This document shows, piece after piece, positions 1 through 8,339 of a DNA stretch of 54,719 nucleotides (positions within the stretch are counted from its first letter, which is position 1; each line of letters begins with the position of its first letter). Origin of the DNA: Prevotella sp. (GTDB taxonomy: Bacteria > Bacteroidota > Bacteroidia > Bacteroidales > Bacteroidaceae); contig JAFYYV010000008.1 in the NCBI GenBank assembly GCA_017557405.1, positions 1-54,719 of the forward strand. Reading direction: 5' to 3'. The position numbers and the translations under genes are program-made. The notes below the pieces were generated by a model. That model ran no database searches, was not told where the DNA came from, and saw only the letters and a list, made by a program, of their open reading frames with translations.

Positions 1-27
1 AAAATTATCCCTCACCTTCCGCTGAAG

Positions 28-60
28 AATAAGATGGCAAAAACGCCATCTTATTTTTTT
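28..60 (+). terminator. Intrinsic terminator of a gene left of the window
   Basis: A perfect 11-bp stem (28-38 with 45-55), a 6-nt A-rich loop and a run of T give a rho-independent terminator on the plus strand. The gene it ends lies outside the window. Between here and the first tRNA (61-144) I see nothing that I can assign. Confidence 0.75.
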
Positions 61-144
61 GTAAATAAGAAAAACCATAAGTTGGGAGAATCGTTAAATA
101 AAAACTTAAATGACAACCACGCAAATGCTTGATTATCAATGAAG

Positions 145-215
145 AGCGGAATACGGGAGTCGAACCCGCCTCCGCGGCTTGGGAAGCCGCTGCACTACCG
201 ATGTGCTAATTCCGC
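145..215 (-). tRNA. tRNA-Gly (anticodon CCC)
   Basis: Read on the minus strand, this 71-nt segment folds as a tRNA: acceptor GCGGAAT pairs with ATTCCGC, a T-arm with GGTTCGACTCC, and an anticodon stem GCGGC/GCCGC closing the loop TTCCCAA. Anticodon CCC reads GGG (Gly). The discriminator base is U, as is usual for bacterial tRNA-Gly. No CCA end is encoded. It lies 32 bp downstream of tRNA-Thr and is probably cotranscribed with it. Confidence 0.93.
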
Positions 216-247
216 TTATGAAAGAAAAGAAAGTGGATTATTTACGC

Positions 248-323
<76 letters not shown>

Positions 324-367
324 TTGTCTCCATGCTCAAAACTTAACATCGTTTTGTTAAGCGAGTG

Positions 368-398
368 CAAAAGTACATTATTTTTTCGGAAGCACAAA
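368..398 (-). promoter_or_regulatory. Bacteroidota promoter of the tRNA-Thr/tRNA-Gly unit
   Basis: Minus-strand TTTG (398-395), 19 bp, then TACTTTTG (375-368) matches the Bacteroidota primary-sigma consensus TTTG-N19-TAnnTTTG. It lies about 45 bp upstream of tRNA-Thr, a fitting distance for a tRNA leader. Confidence 0.6.
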
Positions 399-490
399 GA
401 AAATCCCGAACTTTTTTATTTCTTTTCTTCACATCTGCAGAAAAGTCTGCTGGCAATACTTCATGCTTCTGCCGTACGATACTTCATGCT

Positions 491-802
491 TCAACCGTCC
501 ACCACTTCGATGTAATAGCTCACTGGGCGGAAACCGTCATTGCAGCTGATCATAGCGCTCATGGGGTTCTTCATCCATCCATCGTAGAAGTTGCCCTCGC
601 CTCTTGCCAGCGACTCCACAAACGGCTTCATCGAGTACCAGGCAGCACTACACATGCCCTCTGGACATTGGCCATCCTCGGAAATCCATTGCTGCCCCAC
701 CCTCACATCGCAGGCGTGCTCAATGAGGTTCTCATATTGCTCCATCAGATCGGAATAGACCGTCCGGCGCATAGCTGTGATTCTCACCTTGTTCATAATC
801 AT
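491..802 (-). CDS. TIGR04076 family small protein
   Basis: This is a 103-residue protein of unknown function. The sequence matches what I know of the TIGR04076 family: an N-terminal MNKVRITAMRRT strand, a central IEHACDV segment with a conserved Cys, and a C-terminal FYDGWMKNPMSAMISCNDG block followed by RPVSYY. It has no signal peptide or membrane segment, so it is probably cytoplasmic. It starts 12 bp after the nitroreductase gene and is very likely cotranscribed with it. The second Met (796, MNKVRI) may be the true start. No reaction can be assigned; the conserved cysteines and the redox-type neighbour only hint at a redox or metal role. Confidence 0.75.
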   Translation of the reverse strand: MIMNKVRITAMRRTVYSDLMEQYENLIEHACDVRVGQQWISEDGQCPEGMCSAAWYSMKPFVESLARGEGNFYDGWMKNPMSAMISCNDGFRPVSYYIEVVDG

Positions 803-814
803 CTAGGGTTATAT

Positions 815-1552
815 TCATTCCGTTGTCCACTCGAAATTTTCCACGCCCGCACCAATCTCGAAATGATACTTGACGATGCCGAGGTCAACCTTCGAGAAGA
901 AGCCCAAACCAGCCTTCGCAGAGACCTTCGGGCGAATGGGATTACTAGCCTGAAGAGCGCTTTGAGCAGGCTCGTGGAGGGTGAACGTGAACTTCTGCTG
1001 ATTCAACGATGTGGGAGCCAATAAAGCCGCTTCCACGCCTCGTTTGAACCACTCTGGAAGCACATCGCAAGGCAACGATTTGCCTTCCTTAGAGCGCATC
1101 CTAGCCACCTTTCCGAGCGACTTGATTTTGTGGCCAGAGCCTTGTGTGACACCATATCCGAGCGAGATGACGCAACGGAGTTTCTCGCCTTCACGAATCT
1201 GCACCACCTCGCGATTCTTCTTGAAAGACAGTCCCACCCAACAAGTATTGAGTCCGAGCATCTGCGCCTTCAAAACCAGTTTCTCGCCATAGTAGCCCAC
1301 ACGCTCGTCCAATTCGGCATTGTCGGGGCCAACCATCGCGAAATAATTGCTGACACCTGCAAATCGGCCGTAATGAGCCATCATGCAATCGAATGCCACA
1401 GGGTCGTCTGTTATCAATTGGATGTTCAACCCGCTCGCTTCGTTGCACTCGTTCACCAGCGCCTTGAGCGCCTCCAGTTTCTCTTGTTCAATCGGCCGCT
1501 CTGCGTATTTCCGCACGCTATGCCGTTGGTTGATTGCTTCTGCTATTGTCAT
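815..1552 (-). CDS. Nitroreductase family protein
   Basis: This 245-residue protein begins with MTIAEAINQRHSVRKY, the opening of FMN-dependent nitroreductases where the RxSxR-type motif binds the flavin phosphate. A second block, YGEKLVLKAQMLGLNTCWVGL, corresponds to the helix and G-rich part of the fold. The C-terminal half (about 165-245) carries EAALLAPTSLNQQ, a second flavin-contact motif. This layout suits the single-chain 'putative TM nitroreductase' branch. The expected activity is NAD(P)H-dependent reduction of nitro or quinone compounds; the natural substrate is unknown. It is the first gene of a two-gene unit with the TIGR04076 protein and has a clear promoter about 70 bp upstream. 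Confidence 0.85.
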   Translation of the reverse strand: MTIAEAINQRHSVRKYAERPIEQEKLEALKALVNECNEASGLNIQLITDDPVAFDCMMAHYGRFAGVSNYFAMVGPDNAELDERVGYYGEKLVLKAQMLGLNTCWVGLSFKKNREVVQIREGEKLRCVISLGYGVTQGSGHKIKSLGKVARMRSKEGKSLPCDVLPEWFKRGVEAALLAPTSLNQQKFTFTLHEPAQSALQASNPIRPKVSAKAGLGFFSKVDLGIVKYHFEIGAGVENFEWTTE

Positions 1553-1619
1553 TGGTTTTAGGGGTTCTAGGAAAGACTAGGGGGGGTATCAATTTCCATA
1601 TTCGCCCAGATTTCGCATA

Positions 1620-1650
1620 CAAAGATAGTGAAAAGCGAGGGAAATGCAAA
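1620..1650 (-). promoter_or_regulatory. Promoter of the nitroreductase operon
   Basis: On the minus strand, TTTG (1650-1647) is followed after 19 bp by TATCTTTG (1627-1620), a full match to the Bacteroidota consensus. It lies 68 bp upstream of the nitroreductase start. Confidence 0.65.
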
Positions 1651-1777
1651 AAAAATGAAGGTTTTTCCTCAAAAACGCACGGAAATGGATGCAAAAACAA
1701 AGCCATCGAACAAATAGTTGTCCAATGGCCTTTATGTTGAGTTACTATACTGCAAAAAGATGTTGGGTGGAGCGATT

Positions 1778-2182
1778 TTACTTGTTGCGCTTGTAGTATT
1801 CAAGTCCAAGTTTCACGTTTTCTTTCACGGCGTTCGAGGAGAGAGTGGCTCCAGTAAGGGCATCAACCTCGAGTTTCTCGGCCTGCTTCACGGTCTTGCC
1901 GTTCCACGAGTCGAGCAGTTCCTGCTTGATGCGAGCCCAATACTTGGGAGTCTCCATGTTCTTGAGCGACTCGATTTTGAGCACTTTTCCGTCCTTGATG
2001 TGGATTTTCAGGGGAGTTGTACCCTTGTAACCCTTCACGTTTTTGCCTAGTTCAGTTGTGTTGACGATGTAGACGCCACCCTCCTTGGTCATGACCTTGT
2101 CGGCAGGGAGTGCGCTCATCAATGTGAATGCCCCGAAGGCGAGCGCGATGGCAGCCAGGGGTGTTGCAATTTTACGTTTCAT
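1778..2182 (-). CDS. Secreted FMN-binding domain protein
   Basis: This 134-residue protein has an N-terminal signal peptide (MKRKIATPLAAIALAFGAFT, then LMSALPA) and a single FMN_bind domain like those of RnfG/NqrC. The flavinylation motif is visible as D107-A-L-T-G-A-T113 followed by SS; in this family ApbE attaches FMN through a phosphoester to the last Thr. That predicts a periplasmic, covalently flavinylated electron carrier. It is much shorter than RnfG and lacks a membrane anchor beyond the signal peptide. No apbE or partner membrane protein lies nearby, so its electron donor is unknown. It is monocistronic with its own promoter. Confidence 0.82.
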   Translation of the reverse strand: MKRKIATPLAAIALAFGAFTLMSALPADKVMTKEGGVYIVNTTELGKNVKGYKGTTPLKIHIKDGKVLKIESLKNMETPKYWARIKQELLDSWNGKTVKQAEKLEVDALTGATLSSNAVKENVKLGLEYYKRNK

Positions 2183-2276
2183 TTGCTTTTAATCTATTGT
2201 TACCTGATTCAATTTTCAGAGGTTAGAAATAATGGTTCGGAGGCGAGAGGCTGCGCAATCACCTGTTTCCACGCCG

Positions 2277-2308
2277 CAAAATTAGGGTATATTTTTGTAT
2301 TTCGCAAA
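2277..2308 (-). promoter_or_regulatory. Promoter of the FMN-binding protein gene
   Basis: Minus-strand TTTG (2308-2305), 20 bp, TAATTTTG (2284-2277). The match to TTTG-N19/20-TAnnTTTG is complete. The leader to the start codon is about 90 nt. Confidence 0.65.
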
Positions 2309-2359
2309 GGTTTTAATCATTATTTAGAATAGAAAGTGGCAGATTTAATAGTTTTTTTG

Positions 2360-2367
2360 TAATTTTG
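2360..2367 (+). promoter_or_regulatory. Probable -7 element of valS
   Basis: TAATTTTG followed by CA is a typical Bacteroidota -7 box, 56 bp before the valS start. I see no good TTTG at the -33 distance, so only half of the promoter is supported. Confidence 0.45.
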
Positions 2368-2422
2368 CACCGTTTTTATAAATAAGGTAGAGACCTAAAA
2401 TATAGAATTCGAAAAAACAGAT

Positions 2423-5200
2423 ATGGAATTAGCAACAAAGTACGATCCACAGATAGTGGAGTCGAAATGGTATCAGTATTGGATAGACCACAAACTCTTC
2501 AGTAGCAAACCCGATGGACGCGAGCCCTATACGATAGTGATTCCGCCGCCCAACGTGACGGGTGTGCTGCATATGGGTCACATGCTGAACAACACGATTC
2601 AAGATATCCTCGTGCGCCGTGCACGCATGGAGGGCAAAAACGCCTGCTGGGTGCCTGGCACCGACCACGCTTCGATTGCAACCGAGGCGAAAGTGGTGAA
2701 GAAGTTGGCTGAGCAGGGCATCAAGAAGCACGACCTGACTCGCGACCAATTTTTGGAGCACGCGTGGGATTGGACCCACGAGCATGGAGGCATCATCCTG
2801 AAGCAGCTGCGCCGTTTGGGTGCTTCGTGCGACTGGGACCGCACTGCCTTCACAATGGACGAGAAACGTTCTGAGAGCGTCATCAAGGTGTTTGTTGACC
2901 TCTACAACAAGGGCTACATCTATCGCGGCCTGCGCATGGTGAACTGGGACCCGAAGGCTCTCACCGCCCTCTCCACCGAGGAGGTGATCTACAAGGAAGA
3001 GCAGAGCCATCTGTTCCATCTGAAATATTATGTGGATGGCCTAGAAAACCTAGAGAATCAAGAAAAACTTGAAGCTGAAGGAAACATCATCCACAAGGAC
3101 GAGAAAGGCTATTATGCCGTTGTGGCCACCACGCGTCCTGAAACCATCATGGGCGATACCGCTATGTGTATCAACCCGAAAGACCCGAAGAACCAATGGC
3201 TGAAAGGCCGCAAGGTGATTGTGCCGCTGGTGAATCGCGTGATTCCCGTAATTGAGGACCGCTATGTGGACATCGAGTTCGGAACGGGTTGCTTGAAGGT
3301 GACCCCCGCACACGACACCAACGACTACATGCTGGGCAAGACGCACAACTTGGAGACCATCGACATCTTCAACCCCGATGGCACTATCAGCGAGCAGAGC
3401 CCCATCTACGTGGGTATGGACCGCATGGATTGCCGCAAGCAGATTGTGGTTGACCTGCAGGCAGCCGGATTGATGGAGAAGATTGAGGACTACACGAACA
3501 AGGTGGGATACTCGGAGCGCAACCCCGATACGGCCATCGAGCCACGCCTCTCGTTGCAGTGGTTCCTGAAGATGAAGCACTTTGCAGAAATCGCCCTGAA
3601 GCCCGTCATGGAGGGCGAGATGCACTTCTATCCGCAGAAATACGTGAACACCTATAAGAATTGGTTGGAGAACATTCAAGACTGGTGTATCTCTCGCCAG
3701 CTGTGGTGGGGACATCGGATTCCAGCATACTATATCGAAGCCCCCTCTAACATCCCTCAATTAGGGGAGGCTATTCCTGAAGGAGCTTTCGTGGTGGCTG
3801 AAACCGAAGAAGAAGCCTATAAACTGGCTGTGGAGAAATTCCCGCAATTGAAGAACCTCCCCCAGTCGGGGGAGGCAGGTAGGGGCTTCCAACTGCGCCA
3901 AGACGAAGATGCGCTTGACACATGGTTCTCTTCGTGGCTGTGGCCTGTGAGCCTCTTTGATGGCATCAACAATCCTGGCAACGAGGAAATCAACTACTAC
4001 TACCCCACCAGCGACCTTGTTACGGCTCCTGATATCATCTTCTTCTGGGTGGCCCGCATGATTATGGCTGGTGAGGAGTATATGGGCACGTTCCCCTTCA
4101 AAAACGTCTATTTCACGGGTATCGTGCGCGACAAGTTGGGGCGCAAGATGTCAAAATCCCTGGGCAACAGCCCCGACCCCATCGAGTTGATTGACAAGTT
4201 CGGCGCCGATGGTGTGCGTATGGGTATGATGCTCTCGGCTCCTGCCGGCAACGATATTCTGTTCGACGAGGCTCTCTGCGAGCAAGGTCGCAACTTCAAC
4301 AACAAGATTTGGAACGCCTTCCGCTTGGTGAAAGGCTGGCAGGTGTCGGCTGAGAAGCCAGCAAGCGACAACAACAAGATTGCCGTGCGCTGGTTTGAGG
4401 CAAAACTGAAGCAGACAAACGCCGAGCTCGACGACCTGTTCTCGAAATATCGCATCAGCGAGGCCTTGATGGCCGTCTACAAGCTGTTCTGGGACGAGTT
4501 CTCGAGCTGGTATCTTGAAATGGTGAAGCCCGCCTACTCGAATGGCAAGCAAGAGCCCATTGACCAAGAGACCTACGATGCAACGCTGCGTTTCTTCGAC
4601 ATTCTGCTGAAGATGCTCCATCCCTTCATGCCCTTCATCACAGAGGCTTTGTGGCAGGCTCTCTACGAGCGCGCCGAGGGCGACAGCATCATGCGCGAGA
4701 AGCTCGAAATTGGCAAGGCTTCGGCTGAAGATGAGAAGTTGGCAGCCGACATCGAGATGGTGAAGCAAGTGGTGGGTGGTGTGCGTATGGTGCGCAGCCA
4801 GAAGAACATCGCTCCGAAGGAGCAGCTCGAACTGCTGGCCATCAACGCGAACAACTTCGAGGCCTACAACGATGTCATCAGCAAAATGGCCAACCTGAAA
4901 GCCATCACCGTGACCAACGAGAAGACTGCCGATGCATCGGCCTTCATGGTGGGAACCGATGAGTTTGCTGTTCCTCTGGGCGCCTTGATTGACGTTTCGG
5001 CTGAGATTGAGAAGCAAGAGAAGGAGTTGGCTCACATGGAAGGATTCCTGGCTGGCGTGTTGAAGAAGCTGGGCAACGAGCGCTTCGTAGCCAATGCACC
5101 CGAGGCCGTTGTGGCTTTGGAGCGCAAGAAGCAGAGCGATGCCGAAGAGAAGATTGCCGCGCTGAAACAATCGATTACTGAACTGAAAAAACTCGGATAA
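2423..5200 (+). CDS. valS: Valyl-tRNA synthetase
   Basis: The enzyme charges tRNA-Val with valine in the cytoplasm. At 925 residues it is near the upper end of the usual 870-950. The class I signatures are clear: [13 protein letters not shown] (HMGH at residues 50-53) and KMSKS at 575-579. The editing-domain block [13 protein letters not shown], the anticodon-binding region and a C-terminal coiled-coil arm (about 850-925) rich in Glu/Lys are all present. Three stretches look inserted compared with relatives I know: a charged segment after YYVDG (about residues 204-225), and two C/G-rich palindromic repeats at 3737-3775 and 3854-3890 that stay in frame and encode [10 protein letters not shown]-like and [11 protein letters not shown]-like peptides. 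The clostripain gene follows after 14 bp. Confidence 0.97.
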   Translation: MELATKYDPQIVESKWYQYWIDHKLFSSKPDGREPYTIVIPPPNVTGVLHMGHMLNNTIQDILVRRARMEGKNACWVPGTDHASIATEAKVVKKLAEQGIKKHDLTRDQFLEHAWDWTHEHGGIILKQLRRLGASCDWDRTAFTMDEKRSESVIKVFVDLYNKGYIYRGLRMVNWDPKALTALSTEEVIYKEEQSHLFHLKYYVDGLENLENQEKLEAEGNIIHKDEKGYYAVVATTRPETIMGDTAMCINPKDPKNQWLKGRKVIVPLVNRVIPVIEDRYVDIEFGTGCLKVTPAHDTNDYMLGKTHNLETIDIFNPDGTISEQSPIYVGMDRMDCRKQIVVDLQAAGLMEKIEDYTNKVGYSERNPDTAIEPRLSLQWFLKMKHFAEIALKPVMEGEMHFYPQKYVNTYKNWLENIQDWCISRQLWWGHRIPAYYIEAPSNIPQLGEAIPEGAFVVAETEEEAYKLAVEKFPQLKNLPQSGEAGRGFQLRQDEDALDTWFSSWLWPVSLFDGINNPGNEEINYYYPTSDLVTAPDIIFFWVARMIMAGEEYMGTFPFKNVYFTGIVRDKLGRKMSKSLGNSPDPIELIDKFGADGVRMGMMLSAPAGNDILFDEALCEQGRNFNNKIWNAFRLVKGWQVSAEKPASDNNKIAVRWFEAKLKQTNAELDDLFSKYRISEALMAVYKLFWDEFSSWYLEMVKPAYSNGKQEPIDQETYDATLRFFDILLKMLHPFMPFITEALWQALYERAEGDSIMREKLEIGKASAEDEKLAADIEMVKQVVGGVRMVRSQKNIAPKEQLELLAINANNFEAYNDVISKMANLKAITVTNEKTADASAFMVGTDEFAVPLGALIDVSAEIEKQEKELAHMEGFLAGVLKKLGNERFVANAPEAVVALERKKQSDAEEKIAALKQSITELKKLG
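3737..3775 (+). repeat. C/G-rich palindromic repeat inside valS (copy 1)
   Basis: The segment begins GAAGCCCCCTCTAAC and ends near TTAGGGGAGGC. It contains CCCC/GGGG arms and reads in frame as [12 protein letters not shown]. Related ValRS sequences pass directly from AYY to the GG/F-VVA segment at this place, so roughly 13 residues look extra. It is related to copy 2 in inverted orientation. Confidence 0.6.
3854..3890 (-). repeat. C/G-rich palindromic repeat inside valS (copy 2, inverted)
   Basis: This copy contains the perfect hairpin CCTCCCCC-AGTC-GGGGGAGG (3856-3875) followed by AGGTAGGGGCTTCC. Its reverse complement resembles copy 1: both have a GAAGCCCC end and a CTCCCC/GGGGAG core. The two copies therefore face each other 78 bp apart within one open reading frame. 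Confidence 0.6.
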
Positions 5201-5214
5201 TAGAGGTTGAGCTT

Positions 5215-6402
5215 ATGAAGAAGTGGCTGATGTCGATAGGGATGTTCTTGGCGTGTTGCATCGCCTTCATCTCGTGCGATGATGATAGTGTTGAGGTTGA
5301 CCAACTGACCCAGCAAACCATCATCATGTTCTGCCCGTGGAGTGGAGACATGATGCACGACATCATTCAAGTCAACATCGATAGCATCGAATCGGGCATC
5401 AGGAAGAAGAAAGGTCTTGGAAAGACGCGCCTGCTGGTGTTCTTCAGCGAAAACTCACACTCGGCAAGACTCTTCGAGATTACCTACAAGAAGAATACCT
5501 TCGAGCAGACAATCATCGAACAATACTCCGACAATTCGTACACAACCGCCCAGGGCATCTGCAACATCATCAAGAAAGCCAAGGAAGTGGCTCCCGCTTT
5601 GAACTACGCCATGATTATCGGCGGACATGGATGCGGATGGACAGAGGCGAAGGATTGGGAGGATTATCCCTACCGAGTGAGGAGGCGCAGAGCTATTGAT
5701 GATGACTTGGAAACGCGCTTCTTTGGTTCGGTTGACGACAAGAAATACGCCATCGAGGTGGAGGAATTGGCAAAAGGAATCGCCGACTCGGAAACGAAGA
5801 TGCAATTCATCCTCTTCGACGATTGCTACATGGCGAACGTGGAGGTGGCTTATTCGCTCAGAAACGTCACAAACTACTTGGTGGCTTCCACGAGCGAGGT
5901 GCTTGCCATTGGAATGCCCTACTCCACCATGTGGGCTTCGCTGGCTTCGGGCACACCCAACTATTCGAATATGGTGAGCAGCTTCAAGACGTTCTATAGC
6001 AACTATCAGGCGCCGTATGGCACTCTGTCGGCCATCGATTGCCGCAAGGTGGAGGCTTTGGCGAACGTGATGAAGCAAATCAACGCCCGATACACGTTTG
6101 ACGAGGAAGAGCTCGACAACCTCCAACCACTTGACGGATTGGTGCCCACGCTGTTTTACGACATGGGCGACTATGTGAAGAAGCTGTGTCCCGATCCCAA
6201 TCTCTACACGCAGTTCAAGACGAACTTGACGGAGGTTGTAAAGAATACGGCGAACACTGATTCCATCTATTCGTTCATCTATGGTGTCCGCGTTTTCAAG
6301 AAACTCGAGACCTACTCTGGATTGACCATCTCCGACCCCAGCCTGCATAGTGTGGCGCTCAAAGGGAAAGAAAAGACGGGATGGTGGAAGGCAACACACT
6401 AA
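5215..6402 (+). CDS. Clostripain-like (C11) cysteine protease, lipoprotein
   Basis: This 395-residue protein has a lipoprotein signal peptide (MKKWLMSIGMFLACCIAF, then ISC-DDD), so it is probably exported and lipid-anchored. The clostripain/C11 catalytic pair is visible: His138 in IGGHGCGW and Cys204 in ILFDDCYMANVEVAY. Family members cut after basic residues, usually Arg. The stretch RVRRRRAI at about 158-165, between the two catalytic residues, is where some C11 enzymes process themselves; that reading is inference. It starts 14 bp after valS, so it may share its transcript, and a second secreted protease follows 70 bp later. Confidence 0.87.
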   Translation: MKKWLMSIGMFLACCIAFISCDDDSVEVDQLTQQTIIMFCPWSGDMMHDIIQVNIDSIESGIRKKKGLGKTRLLVFFSENSHSARLFEITYKKNTFEQTIIEQYSDNSYTTAQGICNIIKKAKEVAPALNYAMIIGGHGCGWTEAKDWEDYPYRVRRRRAIDDDLETRFFGSVDDKKYAIEVEELAKGIADSETKMQFILFDDCYMANVEVAYSLRNVTNYLVASTSEVLAIGMPYSTMWASLASGTPNYSNMVSSFKTFYSNYQAPYGTLSAIDCRKVEALANVMKQINARYTFDEEELDNLQPLDGLVPTLFYDMGDYVKKLCPDPNLYTQFKTNLTEVVKNTANTDSIYSFIYGVRVFKKLETYSGLTISDPSLHSVALKGKEKTGWWKATH

Positions 6403-6403
6403 T

Positions 6404-6447
6404 TTACGATTGGACGATTTAAGATTTACAATTGGACGATTTAAGAT
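6404..6447 (+). repeat. 22-bp tandem duplication
   Basis: Two adjacent copies (6404-6425 and 6426-6447) share ATTGGACGATTTAAGAT and differ at one position. They fill most of the gap between the two protease genes. This repeat is unrelated in sequence to the GTCAAAG minisatellite found elsewhere in the window. Confidence 0.85.
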
Positions 6448-6472
6448 TGACACCAACAAGAAATTCATCAAT

Positions 6473-8287
6473 ATGAGAAAACTATTATTGGCAAGCTTTA
6501 TGATGTGTATCGCCATTTGCGCAAATGCCGCAAAAGCATACCCATTCCCAGTCACAATCACGCAGAGCGATGGCAGCCAACTGACCATCAAACTGAATGG
6601 TGATGAAGACATTCATTGGACAACAACCACCGATGGTGTGATTCTTGTTCGCGAGGGTCGCGATTATTTCGTGGCCGACATCGACAAGGAGGGTAATCTG
6701 AAGGCTACCACCCAACTGGCGCACAACGAGGGTGAACGTACGCCATTGGAGAAGCTTTTGATTGAAAAGCAAGACCGCGCCGTCTTCCTCGATTCTGCCA
6801 AGCGAATCATGGAGAAGTCGGCAAGGAGAAGAATCCCCATTTCAGGCAACACCGACAAGCATTATTTCCCACATCACGGCACGCCCAAAGCACTCGTTAT
6901 TTTGGTGGAGTTCGCCGATTCAACGTTCAGCCTCTACGAACCCGAAAGGGCTTTCAACTATTATCTGAACGGTGTTGGTAAATGCGATACCATTCACAAC
7001 AGAGAAGATGTGCTTCCTTACAGCGTGAAAGAGTATTTTAGATTGATGAGCAATGGCGATTTTCAACCCGAGTTCGACATCTATGGGCCTGTGAGATTGA
7101 GCGGGAAGACGGGGGCTTACAAGAACGCACGTTCAACATTGGTGAAGGAAGCTTGTCAGGCTATGGATGATGTCATCGATTTCACAAACTATGACAGCGA
7201 TAACGATGGCTATATCGACCTCGTGTACGTTATCTATGCGGGTTATTCTGCAAGCATCACAGGCAACGCAGACGACTGTATCTGGCCTGCTTCGGGCGAG
7301 AACAATCTAGGAACATTCGATGGAAAAATAGCCTATCGATGGGGTGTGAACAACGAGCTTAACGGCTATCCTGGTGCCTTCTCGTCTAGACCCTACAAGC
7401 GCATTAATGGACAAGGCCTCTTCTTGCACGAGTTCTCTCACACCCTCGGCCTCCCCGACTTCTATCCCACCGTATCGGATTCTCAAGTGGACAACCAAGG
7501 AATGGAGTTCTGGGACCTCATGGATGGTGGTGAATATACTGCCAACGGCTATAGGCCTACTGCCTACACTGGATGGGAAAGAGAGGCTATGGGATGGTTG
7601 AAAGTGGATACGCTCGACGAAGCGCAGACAAATATTGAACTCTCCGCTCTCGATTTGGGTGGCAAGAGCTATCGTGTTCCGAACCTCAATGACAACACAG
7701 GCAGGGAGTATTTCATGATTGAGAACCATGCCATTTATATAAGATATAGTGATTATTTATATGATTTGCCAACACAAGGTTTGATGGTATACCACGTGAA
7801 CTACCCCAAAGCCGAAATCAACTCGAGCGATCGTCCCAACAATACGAAGGGTGCACCTGCAATGACGGTGATTCCTGCCGATGGCAACCTTCTCGCTTCG
7901 TATGTGATTGGAAAGAAAGACAACCCCGCCACTGGTAAGAAATATACGCAAACCGATTACTATAACGACCTTGCTGGCGACATGTTCCCCTACAAAGGTG
8001 TCTCTTCGTTCGACTGCAATTCCAACCTTCCGAATAACAACTGGTTCAAGGGTGAAGACAAAGCTATCAAGTTCGCCCTCACGAACATCAGTTATGATAC
8101 CGAAACAAGAATTGCCACCTTCGATTTCATTCCCGATGTAACCCTCGGCATTGAAATGGCTAACTTCGCCACCCAACTCCCATCTTCGTCAACCATCTAC
8201 ACCATCGATGGTCGCGTGGTTCTCACTGGCTCACCTCTACCGAAGGGCATCTACATCCAAAACAACAAGAAGTTTGTAGTGAAGTAA
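6473..8287 (+). CDS. Secreted M6 family metalloprotease
   Basis: The protein has 604 residues when started at MRKLLLASFMMCIAICANA, a clear signal peptide; the longer open frame from 6350 would put 41 charged residues before it and overlap the previous gene. The zinc site HEFSHTLGLPD starts at residue 319 and is the M6 (immune inhibitor A-like) form HExxHxxGxPD. A Ca-site-like DSDNDGYID lies at about 240. The C-terminal 40 residues (IYTIDGRVV, then PLPKGIYI and a basic end) look like a type A sorting domain of the type IX secretion system. It probably acts outside the cell or on its surface. A strong terminator follows directly. Confidence 0.9.
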   Translation: MRKLLLASFMMCIAICANAAKAYPFPVTITQSDGSQLTIKLNGDEDIHWTTTTDGVILVREGRDYFVADIDKEGNLKATTQLAHNEGERTPLEKLLIEKQDRAVFLDSAKRIMEKSARRRIPISGNTDKHYFPHHGTPKALVILVEFADSTFSLYEPERAFNYYLNGVGKCDTIHNREDVLPYSVKEYFRLMSNGDFQPEFDIYGPVRLSGKTGAYKNARSTLVKEACQAMDDVIDFTNYDSDNDGYIDLVYVIYAGYSASITGNADDCIWPASGENNLGTFDGKIAYRWGVNNELNGYPGAFSSRPYKRINGQGLFLHEFSHTLGLPDFYPTVSDSQVDNQGMEFWDLMDGGEYTANGYRPTAYTGWEREAMGWLKVDTLDEAQTNIELSALDLGGKSYRVPNLNDNTGREYFMIENHAIYIRYSDYLYDLPTQGLMVYHVNYPKAEINSSDRPNNTKGAPAMTVIPADGNLLASYVIGKKDNPATGKKYTQTDYYNDLAGDMFPYKGVSSFDCNSNLPNNNWFKGEDKAIKFALTNISYDTETRIATFDFIPDVTLGIEMANFATQLPSSSTIYTIDGRVVLTGSPLPKGIYIQNNKKFVVK

Positions 8288-8290
8288 TAT

Positions 8291-8326
8291 AACGTGAGTT
8301 CGGTTTTCGAGCTCACGTTTTTTTCT
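8291..8326 (+). terminator. Terminator after the M6 protease
   Basis: AACGTGAG (8291-8298) pairs with CTCACGTT (8312-8319) and is followed by a T run. It separates this gene from the convergent gene at 8340. Confidence 0.75.
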
Positions 8327-8339
8327 TCTAATAATCTTG

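Noticed and set aside
365-1024. Plus-strand open frame of 219 codons
   Set aside because: It lies antisense to the TIGR04076 and nitroreductase genes, starts in the tRNA promoter region and has no recognisable motif. The minus-strand genes are well supported.
3737-3890. Sequencing or assembly error in valS
   Set aside because: The two repeats keep the frame exactly and the protein continues with correct family sequence on both sides; errors would be expected to break the frame.
4151-5170. Minus-strand open frame of 339 codons inside valS
   Set aside because: Shadow of valS; its translation is rich in Leu, His and Gln with no domain, and valS covers the region fully.
5455-6612. Minus-strand open frame of 385 codons across the protease pair
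   Set aside because: It crosses the ends of two well-supported genes on the other strand and shows no signal or motif.
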